5,435 nt of DNA, taken from an uncultured Angelakisella sp. Lineage in GTDB: Bacteria > Bacillota > Clostridia > Oscillospirales > Ruminococcaceae. Position 1 is the stretch's first letter. Each line of letters begins with the position of its first letter. The position numbers and the translations under genes were made by a program. The notes under the pieces are model-generated. The model saw nothing but the letters and a program-made list of their open reading frames with translations, was not told the origin of the DNA and made no database searches. The stretch lies in contig CAJFUT010000042.1 of the NCBI GenBank assembly GCA_904420255.1, positions 1 through 5,435 on the forward strand, read 5' to 3'. This document shows positions 1 through 5,435 of the stretch, piece after piece.

Positions 1-120
1 CGGCCCGCAGGCAGCCTTGGTGGCTGGCAAGGGACGGCAACGCCGCAGATGGCTTGTTTTGCCTGAAATTCCCGGCAAAGCTTTCTTATGAGTACACCGC
101 TCAAGGCGCCTGCGGTACAT
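1..120. other. unassigned upstream segment, no recognisable gene
   Basis: I see no convincing gene here. All three + frames are open from the left edge to stops at 64-66, 89-91 and 120-122. None reads like the C-terminus of trigger factor, the usual upstream neighbour of clpP, and third-position composition does not single out one frame. The frame ending in TAA at 120-122 runs straight into the terminator-like hairpin, so it could be the tail of an unrecognised gene. Two small hairpins are visible: CAGCC (12-16) with GGCTG (22-26), and TTTGCC (58-63) with GGCAAA (74-79). A clpP promoter may lie here, but I cannot place a convincing -35/-10 pair. Confidence 0.4.
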
Positions 121-149
121 AAAACGCCGGGGGTCCGCCCCGGGGTTTT
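121..149 (+). terminator. terminator-like hairpin upstream of clpP
   Basis: AAAACGCCGGGG (121-132) pairs with CCCCGGGGTTTT (138-149) around the 5-nt loop GTCCG. This gives 12 positions with one G-G mismatch (126/144). The A-tract on one side and T-tract on the other are typical of a bidirectional intrinsic terminator. The U-tract is only four long and is followed by GG, so termination may be partial. It would end transcription of whatever gene lies left of the window, or attenuate a clpP transcript that starts upstream of it. Its right arm is shared with the larger hairpin at 134-186, so the two cannot form together. Confidence 0.55.
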
Positions 150-186
150 GGTCCCCCGGGTTCCGGTTTTCGGGGCCCGGGGCGGA
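134..186 (+). promoter_or_regulatory. long G/C inverted repeat competing with the terminator hairpin
   Basis: TCCGCCCCGGG (134-144) and CCCGGGGCGGA (176-186) form an 11-bp perfect inverted repeat. Inside it CCCCG (154-158) pairs with CGGGG (171-175), stacking directly on the outer stem on the 3' side. The left arm overlaps the 3' arm of the hairpin at 121-149, so the two folds are mutually exclusive. A third option pairs CCCGGGG (139-145) with CCCCGGG (154-160). No U-tract follows the large stem, so it is not itself a good terminator and would fit an antiterminator role. Whether any transcript crosses it is unknown. Confidence 0.45.
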
Positions 187-210
187 ATCAAATTTGTGCA
201 GTCGGGGCCC

Positions 211-241
211 AGGTCCTCCGGCACAAATCCACGGAGGTTTT
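211..241 (+). promoter_or_regulatory. clpP ribosome binding site inside a hairpin
   Basis: The clpP SD is GGAGG (233-237), 7 nt before the ATG at 245. CCTCCG (215-220) pairs perfectly with CGGAGG (232-237) around an 11-nt loop, burying the whole SD. The stem can continue outward through a U-U mismatch (214/238), two G-U pairs (212-213 with 239-240) and A211-U241, giving a ten-position helix ending 3 nt before the start codon. This resembles SD-occluding hairpins such as RNA thermometers. The pairing is visible; the function is inferred, and a six-pair match can arise by chance in GC-rich DNA. Confidence 0.4.
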
Positions 242-244
242 GCA

Positions 245-832
245 ATGAGTTTGGTACCAATGGTAATCGAACAGACCAACAGGGGGGAGCGTTCCTACGA
301 TATTTTCTCCCGCCTGCTCAATGACCGCATCATCATGCTGTGCGACGAGGTCAACGACACCACCGCCAGCCTGGTGGTGGCCCAGCTGCTGTACCTGGAG
401 GGCCAGGACCCGGAAAAGGACATCAGCCTTTACATCAACAGCCCCGGCGGCTCCATCACCGCCGGCATGGCCATCTATGACACCATGCAGTTTGTCAAGT
501 GCGACGTGTCCACCACCTGCGTGGGCATGGCGGCTTCCATGGGGGCGTTTCTCCTCTCCTCCGGGGCCAAGGGCAAGCGGTTTGCCCTGCCCAACAGCGA
601 GATCATGATCCACCAGCCCCTGATGAGCGGCCTCCAGGGCCAGGCCACCGATATCAAGATCCACGCCGACTGGATCCTCCGCATCAAGGAAAAGCTGAAC
701 CGGATGCTGGCGGAGCAGACCGGCAAGTCGGTGGAGCAGGTCCAGCGGGACACCGAGCGGGATAACTTCATGAACGCCGAGGAAGCCCTGGCATACGGGC
801 TGGTGGACAAGATCATCTCCCACCACGAATAA
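245..832 (+). CDS. clpP: ATP-dependent Clp protease proteolytic subunit ClpP
   Basis: This is the serine peptidase subunit (family S14) that stacks as two heptameric rings to form the cytoplasmic degradation chamber. It is fed by Clp ATPases, here most directly ClpX from the next gene. The 195-residue product matches the usual length of about 195 and aligns along its whole length with Bacillus-type ClpP. The N-terminal stretch beginning [19 protein letters not shown] is typical. The catalytic triad is Ser98 in GMAASMG, His123 in IMIHQP and Asp173 in RDTERDNF. The oligomer-handle region [14 protein letters not shown] starts at residue 61. The ATG at 245 is preferred because GGAGG lies 7 nt upstream and homology begins there. 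An in-frame TTG at 194 would add 17 residues unlike ClpP and has no SD. The stop is 18 nt before clpX. Confidence 0.98.
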   Translation: MSLVPMVIEQTNRGERSYDIFSRLLNDRIIMLCDEVNDTTASLVVAQLLYLEGQDPEKDISLYINSPGGSITAGMAIYDTMQFVKCDVSTTCVGMAASMGAFLLSSGAKGKRFALPNSEIMIHQPLMSGLQGQATDIKIHADWILRIKEKLNRMLAEQTGKSVEQVQRDTERDNFMNAEEALAYGLVDKIISHHE

Positions 833-850
833 GGAAGGACTGACTGCGCT

Positions 851-2158
851 ATGGCAAACAACGACGACAAGAAGCAGCTGAGATGCTCCTTCTGCGGCAA
901 GCCCCAGGATAAGGTCCAGCGGATGATCGCCGGGCCGGGGGTCTGCATCTGCAACGAGTGCGTGGAGCTCTGCCAGGCGGTGCTGGACGGGGAGCCCGCC
1001 GTTTCCCAGCGCAAGCCGGTCCAGGAGGAAATCGACATCTCCATCCCCAAGCCGGGGGAGATCAAGCGGTTCCTGGATGAATATGTGGTGGGGCAGGACG
1101 AGGCCAAGCGGGCCCTCTCGGTGGCCGTCTATAACCACTATAAGCGGATTTATTTCGGCGGCGACGGGGATGTGGAGCTTTCCAAAAGCAACATCATGCT
1201 CCTGGGTCCCACCGGCGTGGGCAAGACCCTGCTGGCCCAGTCCCTGGCCAAGATCCTCAACGTCCCCTTTGCCATCGCCGACGCCACCACCCTCACCGAG
1301 GCGGGCTATGTGGGGGAGGATGTGGAAAACATCCTCCTGCGCCTGATCCAGGCGGCGGATTTCGACGTGGAGCGGGCGGAACGGGGCATCATTTACATCG
1401 ACGAGCTGGATAAAATCTCCCGGAAGTCGGAGAATCCCTCCATCACCCGGGACGTCAGCGGCGAAGGGGTGCAGCAGGCCCTGCTGAAGATCCTGGAGGG
1501 GACCATTTCCAACGTCCCCCCCACCGGCGGCAGGAAGCACCCCCAGCAGGAGTTTATCCAGATCGACACCAGCAATATCCTCTTCATCTGCGGCGGCGCC
1601 TTCGAGGGGCTGGAAAGCATCATCGAAAAGCGCACCGATAATTCCTCCCTGGGCTTCGGTGGCCAGCTGCGGGAATCCAAGGAGGAGCGGGCCCAGAAGC
1701 TGCTGAAAAAGGTGGTCCCCCACGACCTGGTGCGGTTCGGCCTGATCCCGGAGCTGGTGGGCCGCATCCCGGTCATCGCCACCCTGGACCCCCTGGACGA
1801 GGAGGCCCTGGTGAAGATCCTCCTGGAGCCCAGGAACTCCCTGGTCAAGCAGTATCAGAAGCTCTTTGAGCTGGACGGGGTGGAGATCGCCTTCACCCAG
1901 AACGCCCTGAGGGCGGTGGCCCGGAAGGCCATCGAGCTGAAAACCGGCGCCAGAGGGCTGCGGGGGATCATGGAATCGGTGCTGGGCAAGCTGATGTTTG
2001 AAACCCCCTCCGATTCCACCATCGACCGCATCCTGATTACGGAGGAATGCGTCGAGGGCACCGGGGAGCCGGAGCTCCACCGGAATCCTCTGAAAAAGCC
2101 GGTGCGGCTGATGCTGAATCAGTCGTCCCCCCGTCAAAAGCGGGGCTCCGTATCATAA
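851..2158 (+). CDS. clpX: ClpXP unfoldase subunit ClpX
   Basis: ClpX is the hexameric AAA+ unfoldase that recognises tagged substrates, unfolds them with ATP and passes them to ClpP. The N-terminal zinc-binding domain uses Cys12, Cys15, Cys34 and Cys37, with further cysteines at 32 and 41. The AAA+ core has Walker A GPTGVGKT (119-126), the pore loop GYVG (152-155), Walker [10 protein letters not shown] (180-188), the RKH pore loop (228-230), the box VII arginine finger Arg305 and sensor-2 Arg368 in GAR. The ClpP-docking loop reads LGF (267-269) rather than the commoner IGF. At 435 residues it is slightly longer than the usual 420-425 owing to a basic tail after about residue 409. The ATG at 851 is the only usable start after the clpP stop in this frame. 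The SD, GGAAGGA (833-839), lies 11 nt away, somewhat far. The gene probably shares a transcript with clpP. Confidence 0.98.
   Translation: MANNDDKKQLRCSFCGKPQDKVQRMIAGPGVCICNECVELCQAVLDGEPAVSQRKPVQEEIDISIPKPGEIKRFLDEYVVGQDEAKRALSVAVYNHYKRIYFGGDGDVELSKSNIMLLGPTGVGKTLLAQSLAKILNVPFAIADATTLTEAGYVGEDVENILLRLIQAADFDVERAERGIIYIDELDKISRKSENPSITRDVSGEGVQQALLKILEGTISNVPPTGGRKHPQQEFIQIDTSNILFICGGAFEGLESIIEKRTDNSSLGFGGQLRESKEERAQKLLKKVVPHDLVRFGLIPELVGRIPVIATLDPLDEEALVKILLEPRNSLVKQYQKLFELDGVEIAFTQNALRAVARKAIELKTGARGLRGIMESVLGKLMFETPSDSTIDRILITEECVEGTGEPELHRNPLKKPVRLMLNQSSPRQKRGSVS
2129..2145 (+). other. small hairpin at the 3' end of clpX
   Basis: CCCCG (2129-2133) pairs with CGGGG (2141-2145) around the 7-nt loop TCAAAAG, within the last ten codons of clpX. 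No U-tract follows directly; the next AT-rich stretch begins about six bases later. It is therefore a poor intrinsic terminator, but it could stabilise a clpPX transcript end. It overlaps the -35 of the possible lon promoter. Confidence 0.3.
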
Positions 2159-2159
2159 T
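2131..2159 (+). promoter_or_regulatory. possible sigma-A-type promoter for lon
   Basis: CATAAT (2154-2159) matches five of six bases of the -10 consensus TATAAT and is an AT-rich island in very GC-rich DNA. With a 17-nt spacer, the -35 position is CCGTCA (2131-2136), which matches TTGACA at only three positions. There is no extended -10 TG. Transcription would start near A2166, right at the base of the inverted repeat that begins at 2167, giving a leader of about 189 nt before the lon ATG. That coincidence adds some support, but the weak -35 leaves this tentative. Confidence 0.35.
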
Positions 2160-2166
2160 TTCCTTA

Positions 2167-2256
2167 GCTACCTCCGTATTGCTGGGCCTGCCGGCAGCGC
2201 GGCGCCTGAAAAAGGCGGCCGCTTCGTCCGCCGCTTCCCCAGGCTGCGGAGGTAGT
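2167..2256 (+). repeat. inverted repeat forming a long stem in the clpX-lon gap
   Basis: CTACCTCCG (2168-2176) and CGGAGGTAG (2247-2255) are perfect reverse complements. G-U pairs at both ends (2167/2256, 2177/2246) and A2178-U2245 extend this to a 12-position helix. The interior can continue with CTGGG (2182-2186) and CCCAG (2238-2242), then GCGGCG (2199-2204) and CGCCGC (2229-2234), giving a rod-like fold. No U-tract follows, so it is not a terminator. It may be the 5' domain of a lon leader RNA, or a small palindromic repeat element. No target-site duplication is evident. Confidence 0.5.
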
Positions 2257-2308
2257 GTTCATAAAAGGGCTGCTGACGGATCCCGGAAAGAGGACCCGCC
2301 GGCAGGCC
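2185..2308 (+). repeat. second inverted repeat, interleaved with the first
   Basis: GGCCTGCCGGC (2185-2195) and GCCGGCAGGCC (2298-2308) are 11-bp perfect reverse complements. The left arm lies inside the 2167-2256 stem-loop and the right arm lies outside it, so the two repeats interleave. If both helices form at once the RNA is a pseudoknot. The left arm also overlaps inner pairing partners of the first repeat (2182-2186), so partial refolding would be needed. The right arm sits in the loop of the pairing 2283-2290 with 2322-2330. Confidence 0.45.
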
Positions 2309-2330
2309 GATAGAGAAGTCCCTTCTCCGG
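2283..2330 (+). promoter_or_regulatory. alternative (anti-sequestering) pairing in the lon leader
   Basis: CCGGAAAG (2283-2290) can pair with CTTCTCCGG (2322-2330) as eight base pairs with one bulged C at 2325. The right strand largely coincides with the strand that covers the lon SD (2321-2328). Forming this helix would therefore release the SD. The left strand imitates the SD region, both reading GGAAAG. Such a decoy is the usual layout of translational switches. The pairing is direct observation; a switching role is inference. Confidence 0.35.
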
Positions 2331-2343
2331 ACTGGAAAGGTGG
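2321..2343 (+). promoter_or_regulatory. lon ribosome binding site partly buried in a hairpin
   Basis: The best SD for lon is AAGGTGG (2337-2343), one mismatch from AAGGAGG and a rather long 11 nt before the ATG at 2355. CCTT (2321-2324) and TCC (2326-2328) pair with GGAAAGG (2334-2340), leaving C2325 bulged and a 5-nt loop GGACT. The first four SD bases lie in the stem. A short bulged helix over the SD would be only moderately stable, as in many RNA thermometers. That is inference from the pairing alone. Confidence 0.4.
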
Positions 2344-2354
2344 TTTGAACCAAT

Positions 2355-4814
2355 ATGAGTGAGAATGCGAGAAAGGCGCCGGCGCGGCCCAAGGAACTGA
2401 TTGTGGCGGAGGAGATGCCCGTCCTGGCTCTGCGGGGCCTGGTGCTTTTTCCCAATATGGTGCTTCATTTTGACGTGGGCCGGGAGAAGTCGGTCCTGGC
2501 CCTCAATGAAGCGGTCAATCACGGCAGGAGGCTGTTCCTGGTTGCCCAGAAGGACCTCCAGGACGACGACCCCGACGTTTCCCGCCTGTACCAGGTGGGG
2601 GTGGTGGCGGAGGTGCGGCAGATCGTGCGGGTCCAGCCGGAAACCCTCCGGGTGCTGGTGGAGGGCAAATACCGGGCCAGGCTGATGAGCGTCACCCAGA
2701 AGACGCCCTACCTCTCCGCCCTGGTGGAAACCTATCCCACCCAGAACCGCCTGACGGGGCGCTCCCGGTGCGAGGCCCTGGTGCGCACCGCCAAGGGGCT
2801 TTTCCAGGAGTATTGCGGCCTGACCCCCAAGATGCCCAAGGAGATCATCCAGGGGGTTATGGCGTCGGAGGACCCCCTTTACCTCTCGGAATACATCGCC
2901 GGCAACATCCAGCTGGATTATCAGGAAAAGCAGGAGCTGCTGGAGGAATCCAGCATCCTGAGGCGGATGGAGATGCTGGTCCGCATCCTGGAGGAGGAGA
3001 ACGAGATTCTGGGCCTGGAGCAGAATATCCAGGAAAAGGTCCGGGAGCAGATGGACAAAAACCAGCGGGAATACTACCTGCGGGAGCAGATGAAAGCCAT
3101 CTCCGAGGAGCTGGGGGAGGGGGAAGGCGCCTACGAGGAGCTGGAAGGCTACCGGGAGCGGATTCTGGCCCTGAAGCTGCCGGAGGAATCGGAAAAGAAG
3201 CTGCTCAAGGAGCTGGATAAGCTCTCCAAAATGCCCCCCAATTCCCAGGAGGGCTCGGTGCTCCGGGGGTACCTGGATACGGTGCTGGACCTGCCCTGGA
3301 ACGTCTACACCAAGGATAAGATCGACGTGGCCAAGGCCCGGCGGTTCCTGGACCAGGAGCATTACGGCCTGCAGAAGGTGAAGGAGCGGATTCTGGAAAC
3401 CCTGGCGGTGCGCAAGCTCTCCCCCGACATCAAGGGACAGATCATCTGCCTGGTGGGCCCTCCCGGCGTGGGCAAGACCTCCATCGCCAAGTCCATCGCC
3501 AAATCCATGGGACGCAAATATGTCCGGCTCTCCCTGGGCGGCGTCCGGGACGAATCGGATATCCGGGGCCATCGGAAAACCTATGTGGCCTCCATGCCCG
3601 GGCGGATCATCAACGCCATCAAGCAGGCGGGGAGCTCCAACCCCCTGATGCTGCTGGACGAGATCGACAAGATGGGCAACGATTACCGGGGGGACCCCTC
3701 CTCGGCGCTGCTGGAGGTGCTGGATTCGGAGCAGAACAGCGCCTTCCGGGACCACTTCCTGGAGATTCCCTACGACCTTTCCAGGGTGTTCTTCATCGCC
3801 ACCGCCAACGACCGTTCCGCCATCCCCGCCCCCCTTCAGGACCGGATGGAGATTATCGAGCTTCCCAGCTACACCCGGGAGGAAAAGATGCAGATCGCCA
3901 AGCGCCACCTGGTTTCCAAGCAGATGAAGCGCCACGGCCTGACCCCCAAGCAGCTGCACTTTTCCGACAAGGCCCTCTACGCCATCATCGACGGGTACAC
4001 CCGGGAGGCCGGCGTCCGGACCCTGGAGCGGAACATCGCCGCCATCTGCCGCAAGGCCGCCATGAAGGTGGTGGCCGAGGGGGCGGATACCAGGGTGCGG
4101 GTCACCCCCCAAAGCCTGGAGGAGCTGCTGGGGCCCCAGAAATTCCGGGACGATGAAATCCTCCGCACCGACCAGGTGGGCATCGCCAACGGCCTGGCCT
4201 GGACCTCGGTGGGGGGCGAAATGCTCCAGGTGGAGGCGGCTGTCATGGAGGGCAGCGGCAGGAACCAGTTCACCGGCAGCCTGGGGGACGTGATGAAGGA
4301 ATCGGTGGCTGCGGCCATCACCTACATCCGCACCGTGGCCGGGGAATACGGCATCAGCGAAACCTTTTACAAGGATAAGGATATCCACATCCACTTCCCC
4401 GAGGGGGCGGTGCCCAAGGACGGCCCCTCCGCAGGCATCACCACCTGCACCGCCTTGATATCGGCCCTTTCCGGCATCCCGGTGCGCCACGATGTGGCCA
4501 TGACCGGGGAGATCACCCTCCGGGGCCGGGTACTGCCCATCGGCGGCCTGCGGGAAAAGACCATGGCCGCCTACAAGTACGGCATGAAGCAGGTGATCAT
4601 CCCGGCGGGGAACCTGCCGGACCTGGCGGAGGTGGACCCGGTGGTGAAAAACGCCATCCAGTTCGTCCCGGCGGAAACCATGGACACCGTTTTGAAAACG
4701 GCCCTGCTCCGCCGCCCCCAGGAGGTACATAGCGCCCCCGCCCAGGAGGGCCAGGGGGAGATGCCCCCGCCCGAGGGGAACAAGGCCGCGGGGCAGCCGC
4801 CCCTGCGCCAGTGA
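2355..4814 (+). CDS. lon: ATP-dependent protease Lon (LonA type)
   Basis: Lon is a soluble hexameric AAA+ serine protease (family S16) that degrades misfolded and short-lived regulatory proteins. The 819-residue product has an N-terminal substrate-binding LAN domain (about 20-215), a charged helical linker likely to be coiled coil (about 215-290), an ATPase module and a C-terminal protease domain (about 605-785). Key sites are Walker A GPPGVGKT (368-375), the pore-loop aromatic Tyr410, Walker B LLDEIDK (433-439), sensor-1 Asn485, the likely arginine finger Arg497, sensor-2 Arg555 and the catalytic Ser692-Lys735 dyad. Absence of membrane segments separates it from LonB. It exceeds the usual 774-784 residues through about 18 N-terminal residues and a Pro/Gln/Gly-rich tail after residue 787. 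The start is fixed: an in-frame TGA at 2346-2348 precedes the ATG and no other start lies between. engB follows after 23 nt, suggesting one transcript. Confidence 0.98.
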   Translation: MSENARKAPARPKELIVAEEMPVLALRGLVLFPNMVLHFDVGREKSVLALNEAVNHGRRLFLVAQKDLQDDDPDVSRLYQVGVVAEVRQIVRVQPETLRVLVEGKYRARLMSVTQKTPYLSALVETYPTQNRLTGRSRCEALVRTAKGLFQEYCGLTPKMPKEIIQGVMASEDPLYLSEYIAGNIQLDYQEKQELLEESSILRRMEMLVRILEEENEILGLEQNIQEKVREQMDKNQREYYLREQMKAISEELGEGEGAYEELEGYRERILALKLPEESEKKLLKELDKLSKMPPNSQEGSVLRGYLDTVLDLPWNVYTKDKIDVAKARRFLDQEHYGLQKVKERILETLAVRKLSPDIKGQIICLVGPPGVGKTSIAKSIAKSMGRKYVRLSLGGVRDESDIRGHRKTYVASMPGRIINAIKQAGSSNPLMLLDEIDKMGNDYRGDPSSALLEVLDSEQNSAFRDHFLEIPYDLSRVFFIATANDRSAIPAPLQDRMEIIELPSYTREEKMQIAKRHLVSKQMKRHGLTPKQLHFSDKALYAIIDGYTREAGVRTLERNIAAICRKAAMKVVAEGADTRVRVTPQSLEELLGPQKFRDDEILRTDQVGIANGLAWTSVGGEMLQVEAAVMEGSGRNQFTGSLGDVMKESVAAAITYIRTVAGEYGISETFYKDKDIHIHFPEGAVPKDGPSAGITTCTALISALSGIPVRHDVAMTGEITLRGRVLPIGGLREKTMAAYKYGMKQVIIPAGNLPDLAEVDPVVKNAIQFVPAETMDTVLKTALLRRPQEVHSAPAQEGQGEMPPPEGNKAAGQPPLRQ

Positions 4815-4822
4815 GGTAAGAC

Positions 4823-4837
4823 GGGGAGGAGGAGCTT
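4823..4837 (+). promoter_or_regulatory. strong engB ribosome binding site
   Basis: The purine run 4823-4834 contains AGGAGG (4827-4832), 5 nt before the ATG at 4838, within the 23-nt lon-engB gap. I see no local hairpin burying it, in contrast to the clpP and lon sites. It supports the chosen engB start and efficient translation from a lon-engB transcript. Confidence 0.75.
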
Positions 4838-5435
4838 ATGAATTACCATAAGGTGCGGTTTCTCACATCCTTCGGGGATGGGGGGCAGCTTCCCCCCTCC
4901 ACCCTGCCGGAGATCGTCTTCGCGGGGCGCTCCAATGTGGGGAAATCCTCCCTCATCAACAGCCTTTTCAACCAGAAGGGGCTGGCCAGGGTCAGCGCCA
5001 CCCCCGGGAAAACCGCCACCATCAATTTCTTCCAGGCGGAGAACCTGATGTTTGTGGACCTGCCCGGCTACGGCTACGCCAAGGTGAGCCGCGGGGAAAA
5101 GCGGCGGTGGGCGGAGCTGATGGAGGGTTACTTCCAGCAGGAGCGGGACATCGCCCTGGTGCTGTCCCTGATGGACAGCCGCCATTCCCCCTCCCGGGAG
5201 GACCTGGGGATGCTGGACTTCCTGGTGGAGGCCCAGATGCCCTTCGCGGTGGTGCTGACCAAGACCGACAAGCTCTCCGCCGCCGGCCTCCGGGAACGGC
5301 TGGAAGCCTTCCGCCGGGAGCTCCCCTGGGGGGACCAGCTCACCCTGCTCCCGTACTCCGCCCAGACCGGACAGGGGAGGGAGGAGCTGCGGGCCCTCCT
5401 GGATGGCCTGGAGGAGGAGCTTCTTCGGGAGGACG
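4838..5435 (+). CDS. engB: ribosome biogenesis GTPase EngB (YsxC/YihA), 3' end beyond window
   Basis: EngB is a TRAFAC-class GTPase required for late assembly of the large ribosomal subunit; it is essential in Bacillus subtilis and Escherichia coli. The 199 codons present show every G motif: G1 GRSNVGKSS (30-38), the G2 region TPGKTATINFF (55-65, switch threonine about 61), G3 DLPGYGYA (74-81), G4 TKTD (141-144) and G5 SAQTG (174-178). The segment MDSRHSPSREDL (112-123) matches the family's conserved D-x-RH region. Family members are usually about 195-210 residues, so only a few C-terminal residues are probably missing; no stop is reached before the edge. The ATG at 4838 is backed by an AGGAGG 5 nt upstream, and the first residues resemble other EngB N-termini. 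Its place after lon is common in Bacillota. Confidence 0.96.
   Translation, partial: MNYHKVRFLTSFGDGGQLPPSTLPEIVFAGRSNVGKSSLINSLFNQKGLARVSATPGKTATINFFQAENLMFVDLPGYGYAKVSRGEKRRWAELMEGYFQQERDIALVLSLMDSRHSPSREDLGMLDFLVEAQMPFAVVLTKTDKLSAAGLRERLEAFRRELPWGDQLTLLPYSAQTGQGREELRALLDGLEEELLRED
4876..4900 (+). other. very stable G/C hairpin early in engB
   Basis: GGGGGG (4880-4885) and CCCCCC (4892-4897) form a perfect six-pair stem with the 6-nt loop CAGCTT. GGA (4876-4878) and TCC (4898-4900) add three more pairs if T4879 is bulged. It covers codons 13-21 of engB, the variable stretch before the first beta strand. No U-tract follows, so it is not a terminator. It could slow ribosomes or protect the RNA 5' of engB, or be a by-product of Gly-Gly and Pro-Pro codons in GC-rich DNA. 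Confidence 0.4.

Noticed and set aside
1..120. Minus-strand open frame from an ATG at 118-120 to the left edge (40 codons, rich in Arg and Cys)
   Set aside because: It has no SD, starts at the arm of a terminator-like hairpin, and I recognise no family. It could be part of a dispersed repeat, but that cannot be tested from one copy.
88..324. Short + frame starting at ATG 88 that overlaps the start of clpP
   Set aside because: It has no SD, runs through the terminator-like hairpins, overlaps clpP in another frame, and its product is low-complexity.
188..2137. Very long antisense open frame opposite clpP and clpX (649 codons), and a similar one opposite lon (2259-4730, 823 codons)
   Set aside because: Both mirror strongly conserved genes. 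High third-position GC removes antisense stops, and the translations show no recognisable domains.
2133..2139. GTCAAAA resembling half of a CtsR operator
   Set aside because: CtsR sites are tandem heptads (GTCAAA-N-A-N-R-GTCAAA). Only one half is present, inside clpX. No CIRCE element was found upstream of clpP or lon either.
2047..2313. + frame running from late clpX through the gap as a separate gene
   Set aside because: It lies in the -1 frame of clpX, with poorer third-position GC than clpX, no SD and no recognisable family. It is kept only as an alternative tail in the ClpX finding.
2337..2351. T-box-like string GGTGGTTTGAACC before lon
   Set aside because: The T-box core (GGTGG-N-ACCGCG) is not matched, there is no specifier or terminator arrangement, and lon is not a T-box-regulated type of gene.
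2255..2362. Possible leader peptide from GTG 2255, ending across the lon start codon (TGA 2360-2362)
   Set aside because: The only SD-like sequence (GGAGG, 2248-2252) is 2 nt away, too close, and lies inside the inverted repeat. The composition does not look coding.
4790..4803. GGGGC/GCCCC hairpin at the end of lon as a terminator
   Set aside because: It lies before the lon stop codon, has no U-tract, and engB follows only 23 nt after the stop.

Overview
The window carries a proteostasis and ribosome-assembly cluster in the order clpP, clpX, lon (lonA type), engB (ysxC/yihA). All genes are on the + strand; the first three are complete and engB runs off the right edge. This order is the classic arrangement of Bacillota (Firmicutes), where tig often lies upstream. 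The DNA is very GC-rich, third codon positions are mostly G or C, and Shine-Dalgarno (SD) sites are of the AGGAGG type. Together these suggest a high-GC member of the Clostridia, perhaps the Oscillospirales. That placement is inference; no rRNA or other taxonomic marker is present.

Layout. Bases 1-244 contain no recognisable gene. They hold a terminator-like hairpin (121-149), a set of competing G/C hairpins (to 186) and a hairpin that covers the clpP SD site. clpP (245-832) and clpX (851-2158) lie 18 nt apart in the same frame and look co-translated. A 196-nt gap (2159-2354) then separates clpX from lon. It holds a possible promoter at the end of clpX, two long interleaved inverted repeats, and a hairpin that covers part of the lon SD site and has an alternative upstream pairing partner. 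lon (2355-4814) is followed after 23 nt by engB (4838 to the edge), which has a strong SD.

How the genes work together. ClpX unfolds substrates and threads them into the ClpP chamber. Lon is a self-contained ATP-dependent protease with overlapping quality-control duties. EngB is an essential GTPase of 50S subunit assembly that is commonly found downstream of lon in Bacillota. The lonB gene found between clpX and lonA in Bacillus is absent, and the structured 196-nt leader occupies that place.

The proteins are ordinary, with all key catalytic residues present. The most interesting material is non-coding. The SD sites of clpP and lon, the first genes after the two leaders, can each be sequestered by a local hairpin, while I saw no comparable local hairpin over those of clpX and engB. 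The lon leader also contains mutually exclusive pairings resembling a switch. I recognised no known riboswitch, T-box, CIRCE or tandem CtsR operator. The structural statements come from hand base-pairing, not from energy calculations.
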